DNA of 64,000 nucleotides, taken from contig NZ_BMCG01000002.1 in NCBI RefSeq assembly GCF_014635065.1, forward strand, positions 62,001-126,000, given 5' to 3'. Positions within the stretch are counted from its first letter, which is position 1, and every line of letters starts with the position of its first letter. This stretch comes from Oxalicibacterium flavum. GTDB lineage: Bacteria; Pseudomonadota; Gammaproteobacteria; Burkholderiales; Burkholderiaceae_D. Under the pieces are notes generated by a model, which worked only from the letters and a program-made list of their open reading frames with translations, had not been told where the DNA came from and made no database searches. This document shows, one piece after another, positions 54,726 through 63,778 of this stretch. Both the position numbers and the translations under genes were made by a program.

Positions 54726-54737
54726 TATAGTGGGCGC

Positions 54738-55880
54738 ATGATTAATCGTGATTGGCCTCTTGTCTTCAAGCCGTTTCCACTCAAGGCGGAAAAAGGGCGC
54801 GGCGCTGTCTCCAATCTGCAGGGCCGCTACGAGGTGCTTGGGCGCGAACGCTTCGACGACGGCTGGACACATGAGGACGAGGAAGAAGACGGCCGCCGTA
54901 TCGTCACTACCGTCCACCACGAGCAGGCAAAAACCATCCTGAGCCGCAACGCCTCGCCCGACATCCCGTTCGGCGTGTCGCTGAATCCCTACCGTGGTTG
55001 CGAGCACGGCTGCATCTATTGTTTCGCGCGTCCCACGCACAGCTATCTGGGCCTGTCGCCCGGCATGGACTTCGAGACGCGGCTGTTCGCCAAGGTCAAC
55101 GCGCCGGAACTGCTGCGGCAGGAACTGGCGAAGCCTTCCTATATGCCGGAACCGATCGCGCTCGGCATCAACACTGACGCCTACCAGCCCTGCGAACGCA
55201 CGCTGGGCCTGACGCGGCGCGTACTCGAGGTGCTGCACGAATGCCGTCATCCGGTCGGGCTGATCAGCAAGTCGTCGCTGATCGAGCGCGACATCGACCT
55301 GCTTGCGCCGATGGCCGCCGACCGCCTGGCCGGCGCCGCCGTCACGCTGACCACGCTCGATCCGACCATCGCGCGGACGCTGGAACCGCGCGCGGCGGCA
55401 CCGGCGCGTCGTCTGCGCACGATACGCACGCTGGCCGAGGCCGGCATTCCGGTCAGTGTCAGCATCGCGCCGGTGATCCCGTTCGTGACCGAGCCGGACC
55501 TCGAGCACATCGTGCAGGCCGCCTTCGATGCCGGCGCCTGCAGCGCGCACTACATCGTGCTGCGCCTGCCGTGGGAAGTCAGCCCGCTGTTCCGCGAATG
55601 GCTGGAGGCGCATTTCCCGGACCGTGCGCAACGCGTGATGAACCGCATCCAGGACATGCGCGGCGGCAAGGACTACGACGCCGACTTCGCCACGCGCATG
55701 AAGGGCGAGGGCATCTGGGCCGACCTGATCCGCCAGCGCTTCGAAAAGGCGGTGGCGCGCTACGGCGTACAGGGACCGGACCGTTTTGGCGGGCTCGATA
55801 CCTCGCAGTTCCGCCGCCCGCTGACGGTGCCGACAAAAGAAAAGGCCGGCAAGCATGCCGGCCAGCTCGACCTGTTCTGA
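54738..55880 (+). CDS. PA0069-family radical SAM protein
   Basis: A 380-residue radical SAM enzyme. The cluster motif is Cys88-x3-Cys92-x2-Cys95 (CEHGCIYC) and the whole resembles spore-photoproduct-lyase-like and PA0069/Rv2578c proteins (LSRNASPDIPFGVSLNPYRG, YRGCEHGCIYCFARPTHSY parts; ISKSSLIERDIDLL; RIQDMRGGKDYDADF). The reaction is not established; a DNA or RNA repair/modification role is often suggested. It sits directly behind a LexA box and is convergent with an SDR gene 10 bases away. ATG 54738 is the natural start and lies within the SOS promoter context. Confidence 0.93.
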   Translation: MINRDWPLVFKPFPLKAEKGRGAVSNLQGRYEVLGRERFDDGWTHEDEEEDGRRIVTTVHHEQAKTILSRNASPDIPFGVSLNPYRGCEHGCIYCFARPTHSYLGLSPGMDFETRLFAKVNAPELLRQELAKPSYMPEPIALGINTDAYQPCERTLGLTRRVLEVLHECRHPVGLISKSSLIERDIDLLAPMAADRLAGAAVTLTTLDPTIARTLEPRAAAPARRLRTIRTLAEAGIPVSVSIAPVIPFVTEPDLEHIVQAAFDAGACSAHYIVLRLPWEVSPLFREWLEAHFPDRAQRVMNRIQDMRGGKDYDADFATRMKGEGIWADLIRQRFEKAVARYGVQGPDRFGGLDTSQFRRPLTVPTKEKAGKHAGQLDLF

Positions 55881-55890
55881 TAGAAGGTTC

Positions 55891-56646
55891 TTAAAGGAAC
55901 ATGCCGCCCGAGGCCTCGATGCGCTGCGCGTTGACCCAGCGGTTGTCGTCCGACAGCAGCGAGGCGATCACGCCGCCGATATCGTCCGGCAGGCCGACGC
56001 GGCCGAGCGCGGTCTGCGCGGCGATCATGTCGTTGAGCTGCTTGTTGTCGCGTACTGCGCCGCCGCCGAAATCGGTCTCGATCGCGCCGGGCGCCAGCGT
56101 GTTGACCGCGATGCCGCGCGCGCCGAGTTCCTTGGCCATGTAGCGCGTCAGCACCTCGATGCCGCCTTTCATGGTGGCGTAGGCGGCATAGCCGGGCAGG
56201 GCGAAGCGGGCCAGGCCGCTCGAGATGTTGATGATGCGTCCACCGTCGGCGATCAGCGGCAGCAGCTTCTGCGTCAGGAAGAACGGCCCCTTCAGATGGA
56301 TATCGACCAACTGGTCGAACTGTTCCTCGCTGGTGTCGGCAAACGACGCGTGGATGCCGATGCCGGCATTGTTGACGAGGAAATCGAAGCGATCGCGCTG
56401 CCAGGTGTTCTGCAGTTCGGCGCGCAGGGCATCGGCAAAGGCGGCGAAACTGGCGCTGTCGGCCACGTCGAGCTGCAGCGCAACGGCCTGCCGGCCGAGG
56501 CGGCGGATCTGCGCGACGACCTCGGCCGCCTCGTCCTTGCCGCTGCGGTAGGTCAGGATCACATCGTGGCCCTTGGCCGCCACGTGCAGGGCGGCGTTCT
56601 TGCCGAGGCCGCGGCTGGCGCCGGTGATGAGTGCAATCTTGGTCAT
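55891..56646 (-). CDS. Short-chain dehydrogenase/reductase
   Basis: A 251-residue classical SDR: TGASRGLG (8-15), NNAG (92-95), catalytic Ser142/143, Tyr156-x3-Lys160 (YATMK) and PGAIETDF. It would reduce or oxidise a small carbonyl/alcohol with NAD(P). AAGGAG lies 8 bases before the ATG at 56646. It is divergent from a LysR gene 132 bases away, which is the likely regulator. Substrate unknown. Confidence 0.93.
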   Translation of the reverse strand: MTKIALITGASRGLGKNAALHVAAKGHDVILTYRSGKDEAAEVVAQIRRLGRQAVALQLDVADSASFAAFADALRAELQNTWQRDRFDFLVNNAGIGIHASFADTSEEQFDQLVDIHLKGPFFLTQKLLPLIADGGRIINISSGLARFALPGYAAYATMKGGIEVLTRYMAKELGARGIAVNTLAPGAIETDFGGGAVRDNKQLNDMIAAQTALGRVGLPDDIGGVIASLLSDDNRWVNAQRIEASGGMFL

Positions 56647-56747
56647 GTCGTTTCTCCTTGATGAGATTGGTTTGAAGGGTTGGGAAAGGCTGGAAACAAG
56701 TCTAGGCGCAGCGCGCGCGTGGATAAATCGGCTTGTTCCAATTACAC

Positions 56748-56766
56748 TGTTCATATAAAGCGAACA
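56748..56766. promoter_or_regulatory. Short inverted repeat between SDR and lysR
   Basis: TGTTC-N9-GAACA in an AT-rich centre, 13 bases before the lysR start; a possible LysR site, with only 5-bp arms. Confidence 0.35.
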
Positions 56767-56778
56767 ATCGGAGCAAAA

Positions 56779-57690
56779 ATGGACAAACTGGAAGCGATGC
56801 GCACCTATATGCGCGTGGCCGAACTCGCCAGCTTCACACGTGCGGCCGACAGCCTGGGTTTGCCCAAGGCCAGCGTTTCGACCTCGGTACAAAAGCTCGA
56901 GAACCTGCTCGGCACGAGGCTGCTGCACCGGACCACACGGCGTGTGCAGATGACGCAGGACGGGCAGGTGTTCTACGAACGCTGCAAGGACATGCTGGGC
57001 GACATGGACGAGCTCGAGTCGCTGTTCCGGCAGACGCCCGACAGCCTGCGCGGACGGCTGCGGGCGGACATGCCGACCGTGGTCGCGCGCGAGGTCGTGA
57101 TGCCGCGGCTGCCTGAATTCCTGGCGCGTCATCCGCACGTGCGCATCGAACTGAGCAGCACCGACCGTCGCGTCGATCTGGTCGAGGAAGGCTTCGACTG
57201 CGTGGTGCGTGCCGGCACGCTGCAGGAATCCGACCTGATCGTGCGGCCGCTCGGCATGCTGCCGATGGTCAATCTCGCCAGCCCGGCCTACATCGAACGG
57301 CATGGCGCGCCGGAATCGATTGCCGACCTGGCGCATCACTTTGCGGTCGGCTACGCACCGCGTCTGGGCAGCAGGCCGGACGGCTTCGAATACATGGATG
57401 GCGACCAGCGACGCTGGGCAGAGATCGGCATCATCCTTACCGTCAACAACGTGGATGCCTACCAGCAGGCCTGCCTGGCCGGACTCGGCATCATCCAGGT
57501 GCCGCGCGCCGGTGTGCGTGCGCTGCTGGCGCAGGGCAGGCTGGTCGAGGTGCTGCCGCAGGTGGGTGCGGCCCCCATGCCGTTGTCGCTGCTGTATCCG
57601 AACCGGCGCCACCTGGCGCGGCGCGCGCAGGTGTTCATGGACTGGCTGGCCGGTTTGCTGAAGGATGACTACGCCGAGCAGGCAGGGTAA
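56779..57690 (+). CDS. LysR family transcriptional regulator
   Basis: A 303-residue LysR regulator of the CrgA/AaeR-like branch: winged helix (FTRAADSLGLPKASVSTSVQKLE, about 18-40) and effector domain (about 90-295) with VDLVEEGFDCVVRAG. GGAG is 7 bases before the ATG. Divergent from the SDR gene, which it probably controls. Confidence 0.93.
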   Translation: MDKLEAMRTYMRVAELASFTRAADSLGLPKASVSTSVQKLENLLGTRLLHRTTRRVQMTQDGQVFYERCKDMLGDMDELESLFRQTPDSLRGRLRADMPTVVAREVVMPRLPEFLARHPHVRIELSSTDRRVDLVEEGFDCVVRAGTLQESDLIVRPLGMLPMVNLASPAYIERHGAPESIADLAHHFAVGYAPRLGSRPDGFEYMDGDQRRWAEIGIILTVNNVDAYQQACLAGLGIIQVPRAGVRALLAQGRLVEVLPQVGAAPMPLSLLYPNRRHLARRAQVFMDWLAGLLKDDYAEQAG

Positions 57691-57724
57691 GCGGCGCGTT
57701 TCGCCGGTATCCTGCACGCTTTTC

Positions 57725-57752
57725 ATTTATATCGTAATATGCCGATATAAAT
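57725..57752. promoter_or_regulatory. Palindromic operator before the ArsR-MFS-OYE operon
   Basis: ATTTATATCG (57725-57734) and CGATATAAAT (57743-57752) are perfect 10-bp arms with an 8-base centre, 40 bases before the ArsR ATG. The AT-rich long palindrome is typical of ArsR/SmtB operators. Confidence 0.75.
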
Positions 57753-57792
57753 TTTTATTTTTCCCGATATTTATTTCGGATTGTTTCGAACC

Positions 57793-58104
57793 ATGACCGA
57801 CACTCACATCGACATCGACGCCATCCACAAGGCGCTGGCCAATCCCGTGCGACGCCAGATCCTGGCCTGGCTCAAGGAACCGGAAAAGAATTTCCCGGAG
57901 CAGGAGCATCCGCTCGACTTCGGCGTCTGCTGCGGCCAGATCGACAAGCGCAGCGGCCTCTCGCAGTCAACGATTTCGGCGCACCTGGCGACCCTGCAGG
58001 CGGCCGGCCTCGTCAATTCGCGCCGGGTCGGGCAGTGGGTTTTCTACAAGCGCAACGAAGCGGCCATCGAAGCCTTCCTCTCTTCCATCCACAGCGATCT
58101 CTGA
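57793..58104 (+). CDS. ArsR family regulator with a Cys-Cys pair
   Basis: A 103-residue winged-helix regulator: IHKALANPVRRQILAWLKEP (11-30), recognition helix in LSQSTISAHLATLQAAGLV, and wing RRVGQWVFYKRN. Cys46-Cys47 (FGVCCGQI) lie between helices, where they could sense metals, arsenic or thiol-reactive electrophiles; the classical metal sites of ArsR/SmtB are not obvious. ATG 57793 is used. It leads an operon with an MFS transporter (28 bases later) and an Old Yellow Enzyme, behind a perfect 10-bp palindrome, so it probably represses all three. Confidence 0.9.
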   Translation: MTDTHIDIDAIHKALANPVRRQILAWLKEPEKNFPEQEHPLDFGVCCGQIDKRSGLSQSTISAHLATLQAAGLVNSRRVGQWVFYKRNEAAIEAFLSSIHSDL

Positions 58105-58132
58105 TCTCCGTCCACCTTCTGCGGACCATCCC

Positions 58133-59311
58133 ATGCCTTTTGCCTTGCTCGTCCTGGCGCTCAGCGCCTTTGCCATCGGTACCACCGAATTCGTCATCAT
58201 GGGTTTGCTGCCCGACGTCGCGCGCAGCCTGTCCGTTTCCATTCCGAGCGCCGGCTGGCTGATCAGCGGCTATGCGCTGGGCGTCGCCATCGGCGCACCC
58301 ATCATGGCGGTGGCGACCGCCTCGCTGCCGCGCAAGCGCGCCTTGCTGATCCTGATGGGCATCTTCATCGTCGGCAACGTGCTGTGCGCGGTGGCCGGCA
58401 GCTACGGCTTCCTGATGCTGGCGCGCGTCGTCACCTCGCTGTGCCACGGTGCCTTCTTCGGCATTGGCTCGGTGGTGGCTGCCAGCCTGGTCGCGCCGAA
58501 CCGCAAGGCGTCGGCGGTGGCGCTGATGTTCACCGGCCTCACGCTGGCCAACGTGCTCGGTGTACCGCTTGGCACCGCGCTCGGCCACCTGGCCGGCTGG
58601 CAGACGCCGTTCTGGGCAGTGGCGGTGCTCGGCCTGCTGTCGCTGGTCGGCCTGTGGTTTGCGATGCCGTCGCGCAGCGACGAGGAAAAGACCGACCTGC
58701 GGGCCGAGATCGGCCAGCTGCGCAGCGCCGGGCTGTGGGTCGCGCTGTCGATGACGGTGCTGTTCTCGGCCGCGATGTTCGCGTTGTTCACCTACATCGC
58801 GCCGCTGCTGGAAGAAGTCACGCACCTGCCGCCGCAGGGCGTCACGTGGTCGCTGTTCCTGATCGGCCTCGGCCTCACGGTCGGCAACTACATTGGTGGC
58901 CGGCTTGCCGACTGGCGCCTGGGCGCGGCGCTGACCGGTATCTTCATCGCGCTGGCGGTGGTCGGCTCGCTGGTGCGCTGGAGCAGCCCGCACCTGATCC
59001 CGATGGAAATCAACCTGTTCCTGTGGGCGCTCGTGAGTTTCGCCGCGGTACCGGGTTTGCAGATCAACGTGATGACCTTCGGCAAGGACGCGCCCAACCT
59101 GGTGGCGACGCTGAACATCGGCGCCTTCAACGTCGGCAATGCGCTTGGCGCATGGGCCGGCGGCAGCGCCATCGATGCCGGTCTCGGCCTGCAGTCGGTG
59201 CCGCTGGTGGCCGGCGCGCTCGGCGTGCTGGCGGTGGTGGCCACACGCATCTGCATGCGGCTGGCGGCACGCGCCGAGCGGCGCGCGGCGGCTGTGGTCG
59301 CCTGCCACTGA
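58133..59311 (+). CDS. MFS transporter, DHA1 (AraJ/YdhP-type) exporter
   Basis: A 392-residue, 12-segment MFS carrier. It begins LLVLALSAFAIGTTEFVIMGLLPDVA as in the AraJ/YdhP/PbuE-like arabinose or purine efflux branch, and motif A (about 60-73) and the RVVTSLCHGAFFGIGSVVAASLV block follow. It would export a small organic compound. It lies between the ArsR gene and the OYE gene in the same operon, suggesting that pump and enzyme handle the same kind of electrophile or drug. Confidence 0.92.
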   Translation: MPFALLVLALSAFAIGTTEFVIMGLLPDVARSLSVSIPSAGWLISGYALGVAIGAPIMAVATASLPRKRALLILMGIFIVGNVLCAVAGSYGFLMLARVVTSLCHGAFFGIGSVVAASLVAPNRKASAVALMFTGLTLANVLGVPLGTALGHLAGWQTPFWAVAVLGLLSLVGLWFAMPSRSDEEKTDLRAEIGQLRSAGLWVALSMTVLFSAAMFALFTYIAPLLEEVTHLPPQGVTWSLFLIGLGLTVGNYIGGRLADWRLGAALTGIFIALAVVGSLVRWSSPHLIPMEINLFLWALVSFAAVPGLQINVMTFGKDAPNLVATLNIGAFNVGNALGAWAGGSAIDAGLGLQSVPLVAGALGVLAVVATRICMRLAARAERRAAAVVACH

Positions 59312-59346
59312 TTCTCTTTTTTCGATCAACCCAACAGGAAGGAAAC

Positions 59347-60405
59347 ATGAGCAATACTCTTTTCACCCCCATCAAGGTCGGCGATCTGGAACTGCCGAAT
59401 CGTGTTTTCATGGCGCCGCTGACGCGCCTGCGCAGCAGCCCCGGCCGTGTGCCGAACGCGCTGATGGCCGAATACTATGCGCAGCGCGCCTCGGCCGGCC
59501 TGATCCTGAGCGAGGCGACCTCGGTCACGCCGCAGGGCGTCGGCTATCCCGATTCGCCGGGCATCTGGTCGGAAGAGCAGGTCGCGGGCTGGAAACTGGT
59601 GACCGAGGCCGTGCACAAGGCCGGCGGCCGCATCTTCCTGCAGCTCTGGCACGTGGGCCGCATTTCCGATCCGGTCTATCTCGATGGCGAGCTGCCGGTG
59701 GCGCCGAGCGCGATCGCGGCCGAGGGCCACGTGAGCCTGGTACGTCCGAAGAAAGGCTATGAGACGCCGCGCGCGCTGGACCTGGCCGAGATTCCGGGCG
59801 TGGTCGCGGCCTACCGCAAGGGCGCGGAGAACGCCAAGCGCGCCGGCTTCGACGGTGTCGAGGTGCATGGCGCCAACGGCTACCTGCTCGACCAGTTCCT
59901 GCAGGACAGCACCAACAAGCGCACCGATGCCTACGGCGGCCCGGTCGAGAACCGCGCGCGCCTGATCCTCGAGGTGGTGGACGCCTGCGTCGATGTCTGG
60001 GGTGCGCAACGTGTCGGCGTGCATCTGTCGCCGCGTGGCCAGTCGCATTCGATCAGCGACAGCGATCCGCTGGCGACCTTCGGCTACGTGATGAAGGAAC
60101 TCGACCGCCGCAACGTCGCCTTCGTTTGCGTGCGCGAAGTACTGGGTGACGACCGCCTCGGCCCGCAACTGCGCAAGCTGTATCGCGGCGTCTATATCGT
60201 CAACGACGGCGTCTCGCAGGAACAGGCGGAACGTGCGCTGGCGACGGGAGAGGCCGATGCCGCCGCCTTCGGCCGCGTCTTCATCGCCAACCCGGACCTG
60301 CCGGCGCGGCTGCAGAAAGGCTTGCCGCTGAATGCGCAGCATCCGGAAACCTTCTATGGCGGCGGGGCGGAAGGCTATACGGATTATCCGGCTGCCGCCG
60401 CGTAA
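59347..60405 (+). CDS. Old Yellow Enzyme alkene reductase (NemA/XenB type)
   Basis: A 352-residue FMN TIM-barrel ene-reductase. The substrate-activating pair is His174 and Asn177, with proton-donor Tyr179, in VHGANGYLLDQFLQ; FMAPLTRLRS near 21-30 and TDAYGGPVENRARL are further family blocks. It reduces activated double bonds, quinones or nitro compounds with NAD(P)H. E. coli NemA is similarly paired with an electrophile-sensing repressor (NemR). A GGAA-rich ribosome site precedes the ATG. It ends the ArsR operon before a strong terminator. Confidence 0.95.
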   Translation: MSNTLFTPIKVGDLELPNRVFMAPLTRLRSSPGRVPNALMAEYYAQRASAGLILSEATSVTPQGVGYPDSPGIWSEEQVAGWKLVTEAVHKAGGRIFLQLWHVGRISDPVYLDGELPVAPSAIAAEGHVSLVRPKKGYETPRALDLAEIPGVVAAYRKGAENAKRAGFDGVEVHGANGYLLDQFLQDSTNKRTDAYGGPVENRARLILEVVDACVDVWGAQRVGVHLSPRGQSHSISDSDPLATFGYVMKELDRRNVAFVCVREVLGDDRLGPQLRKLYRGVYIVNDGVSQEQAERALATGEADAAAFGRVFIANPDLPARLQKGLPLNAQHPETFYGGGAEGYTDYPAAAA

Positions 60406-60423
60406 CCGTAAGGCTCTTGAAGA

Positions 60424-60453
60424 AAAGCCCTTCCATCGCGGAAGGGCTTTTTT
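60424..60453. terminator. Bidirectional terminator
   Basis: AAAGCCCTTCC/GGAAGGGCTTT stem with a 5-base loop, A-run before and T-run after, between the convergent OYE and GNAT genes. Confidence 0.9.
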
Positions 60454-60467
60454 GTTGGCGGCTGCCG

Positions 60468-60797
60468 TTAGCCGGCGGTATCGCTCCCGCCGATCGCGAA
60501 CAGCTTTGCCGTCTCCGCGCTGACCATGTCGTGATGCTGCGGCCGCGTGCGCAGGAAGTGCGCAAAGAAGGCGCAGACCGGCACGATGTGCGCGCCCGTC
60601 GCCCGGAAATGCGCGACCGCGCTTTCGGCGACGGCGCTGCCATGTCCCTTGCCTTGCAGCGCGGGATTGGTCTCGGTATGCACGAGGACGATGGTGCTGC
60701 CGAAGCGGTAGTAGTCGATGAAGCCGAGCAGCGTCTCGCCGTCGAAAACGCGATGGCGTTCGGCCGGCGGGGAACCGTGGGGCAGGGAATCATTCAT
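60468..60797 (-). CDS. GNAT-related N-acetyltransferase (YidJ/YjdJ-type)
   Basis: A 109-residue compact GNAT-like protein (PF14542 type): VLVHTETNPALQGKGHGSAVAESAV carries the acetyl-CoA loop (QGKGHGS). The core is short for a full GNAT, as in YidJ-type proteins, whose substrate is unknown. ATG 60797 fits; no strong ribosome site. Divergent from the NTF2-like gene by 79 bases. Confidence 0.85.
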   Translation of the reverse strand: MNDSLPHGSPPAERHRVFDGETLLGFIDYYRFGSTIVLVHTETNPALQGKGHGSAVAESAVAHFRATGAHIVPVCAFFAHFLRTRPQHHDMVSAETAKLFAIGGSDTAG

Positions 60798-60876
60798 ACT
60801 GGTGATGTTCGCATGTTTGTGGCGCTGCCGCATGCATGCTGCACGCAATCCATCATCACAAGAAAGGAGACCCGGC

Positions 60877-61305
60877 ATGCCCGCCGACAAAAAACCGAAC
60901 AGCCGTACCGCCATGCAGCCCGACGATGCAAGCCGCATCCTGGTCACCGCGATCGAGGTCGGCGACATCGAGACCATCGTCGCGCTCTACGAGCCGGATG
61001 CCATCCTGTTCAGCAAATCGGGACGCGCGATGCAGGGCGCGGAGGCGATTCGCCAGGACAATCTGGGCCTGATCGCGCTCAAGCCGACCTTCACGATCGA
61101 CTTCATCACGGCCACCGTCAGTGCCGACGGTCAGCTCGCGACCAACCGCATGAAGGCCGATCTGGCCTGGACCGACAAGGAAGGGAAGGAAAAGCGGGGC
61201 AGCGTGGATACGCTGGAAGTGCTGCGGCGCCAGGCCGACGGATCGTGGCGATACGTGATCGACGATCCGTACGGCAGCATGCGCGCCAATCTGGAACGGC
61301 GCTAG
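60877..61305 (+). CDS. SnoaL/DUF4440-like NTF2-fold protein
   Basis: A 142-residue single-domain protein of the NTF2/SnoaL superfamily (ILVTAIEVGDIETIVALYEPDAI, GAEAIRQ, WRYVIDDPY). Such folds serve as small-molecule isomerases, hydratases or binding proteins; none of the SnoaL catalytic pairs can be assigned with confidence. AAGGAGA precedes the ATG. Convergent with the LprI-like gene, 16 bases apart, without a terminator. Confidence 0.82.
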   Translation: MPADKKPNSRTAMQPDDASRILVTAIEVGDIETIVALYEPDAILFSKSGRAMQGAEAIRQDNLGLIALKPTFTIDFITATVSADGQLATNRMKADLAWTDKEGKEKRGSVDTLEVLRRQADGSWRYVIDDPYGSMRANLERR

Positions 61306-61321
61306 GCCGTCATCGCAGCGA

Positions 61322-61720
61322 TCAGGACTTGGGCGCGCGCACGAAGCGGCTCAGGTCGTGGATGCGCTGGTCGGTATGCACACGCATGCAGGAGAAGTAC
61401 TCGATGCCGCGCAGCGCCGAGCCGCGGTTGTAGATCGCGATGGCCTTGCAGTCGGCGTCAACGAAGTTTTCCCAGGCGCTTTGCGCCTTGTCCATCTGCC
61501 TCTTGACGGCCTTGTACGGAATGCCGTCCTCGTCCTTGGATGGAATCTGCTTGAGCAGCGCGGCGTGCGTCTGCGCCAGCTTTTCTTCCGACTCGCGGTA
61601 GCGCGCTTCGGCACAGGCGCTCATTTCCTGCGCATTTTCTTTCGACAGGCAGGGGTCAACCTGCTGGGCGAAAGCGGAAACCGGCAGCAGGGCAAGGGCG
61701 AACAGGAGGCTTTTTTTCAT
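61322..61720 (-). CDS. Exported LprI/DUF1311 domain protein
   Basis: A 132-residue precursor: signal peptide about 1-18 (cleavage SAFA-Q), then the DUF1311/LprI domain (about 22-120) with the conserved cysteines C24, C36 and later DADCKAI and FSCM. LprI of Mycobacterium is a lysozyme inhibitor; many proteobacterial members are of unknown function. AGGAA lies about 10 bases before the ATG. The 131 bases after it to the ABC permease hold no gene. Confidence 0.85.
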   Translation of the reverse strand: MKKSLLFALALLPVSAFAQQVDPCLSKENAQEMSACAEARYRESEEKLAQTHAALLKQIPSKDEDGIPYKAVKRQMDKAQSAWENFVDADCKAIAIYNRGSALRGIEYFSCMRVHTDQRIHDLSRFVRAPKS

Positions 61721-61851
61721 TGTGGACTTTCCTGAAAGAGGGGAAGAAACCGATGTCGGCCGCGTATGGCGGCGGCCGTTATCATCATGCGCGGACAGCT
61801 TGCGTGAAAATTTGCGCAAGGTCAATAAAACCCGTCTTTTTCCCTCGGCAA

Positions 61852-62613
61852 TCAGTGTTTGAGGCGGTAGCCGGTGCGGAAGATCAGCGCCGTCACGCCA
61901 AGGCAGACCGCGAGGAAGAACAGCGTCATGCCGATGCTGACGCCGACGCTGACGTCAGCCACGCCGAAGAAGCTCCAGCGGAAGCCGCTGATCAGATAGA
62001 CCACCGGGTTGATCAGCGCGATCTTCTGCCAGATGTCCGGCAGCATGGAGATCGAATAGAAGCTGCCGCCGAGGAAGGCGAGCGGCGTGATGACCAGCAG
62101 CGGGATGATCTGCAGTTTTTCGAAGCCGGTGGCCCAGATGCCGATGATGAAGCCGAACAGGCTGAAGGTGACCGAGGTCAGCAGCAGGAAGAAGATCATC
62201 CACAGCGGATGCAGGATCTCGAAGGTGACGAAGAACTCCGACGTGACCAGGATCAGCAGTCCCAGGATCATCGACTTGGTGGCGGCCGCGCCGACATAGC
62301 CCATGACGATCTCCGCATGCGAGATCGGTGCCGACAGGATTTCATAGATGGTGCCCGCGTACTTGGGCATGAAGATGCCGAACGAGGCGTTCGAGATGCT
62401 CTGCGTCATCAGCGTCATCATGATCAGGCCGGGCACGATGAAGGCGCCATAGCTGACGCCATCGATCTCGGCCATGCGCGAGCCGATGGCGGCGCCGAAC
62501 ACGACGAAGTAGAGCGAGGTGGAAATGACCGGCGAGGCGATGCTCTGCATCAGCGTGCGCCAGGTGCGCGACATTTCGAAATGGTAAATGGCACGGACAG
62601 CATAGAGATTCAT
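61852..62613 (-). CDS. ABC-2 type exporter permease
   Basis: A 253-residue, six-segment ABC-2 permease (DrrB/NodJ-like). The motif [36 protein letters not shown] (split: [18 protein letters not shown] and [13 protein letters not shown]) is characteristic of the export permease family. With the ATPase encoded 10 bases upstream it forms a half-size export system for a lipid, polysaccharide or drug; cargo unknown. Confidence 0.92.
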   Translation of the reverse strand: MNLYAVRAIYHFEMSRTWRTLMQSIASPVISTSLYFVVFGAAIGSRMAEIDGVSYGAFIVPGLIMMTLMTQSISNASFGIFMPKYAGTIYEILSAPISHAEIVMGYVGAAATKSMILGLLILVTSEFFVTFEILHPLWMIFFLLLTSVTFSLFGFIIGIWATGFEKLQIIPLLVITPLAFLGGSFYSISMLPDIWQKIALINPVVYLISGFRWSFFGVADVSVGVSIGMTLFFLAVCLGVTALIFRTGYRLKH

Positions 62614-62623
62614 GACGGCGCTT

Positions 62624-63550
<927 letters not shown>

Positions 63551-63688
63551 GCGAACTCCGGAAATGATTCTGCAATCGGGCATTGTAGCGCCGCCGACGC
63601 GCCCGTGCATTTGGGGCTTCATGACGCATGGCATGCGGTCGTTGCCTGATATGCATCGGTGAGGCGAGACAGGTCGAGTCGCGCGTTT

Positions 63689-63702
63689 TTGATGTAAATC
63701 AA
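63689..63702. promoter_or_regulatory. FNR/Anr box before hemN
   Basis: TTGATGTAAATCAA: perfect TTGAT-N4-ATCAA, 76 bases before the hemN start and in the only gap between the ABC gene and hemN. It would switch hemN on under low oxygen. Confidence 0.85.
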
Positions 63703-63778
63703 TCGTCCCGCACATGTGCAACCTACACTGCATGCATGGCGCGGCATTCCGGCGGCGCCGCATGGCGGAGCAGGTGGT

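Noticed and set aside
61799-61820. CTTGCG/CGCAAG short inverted repeat upstream of the LprI-like gene
   Set aside because: Six-base arms with a 10-base spacer are expected by chance at this length, and position gives no extra support.
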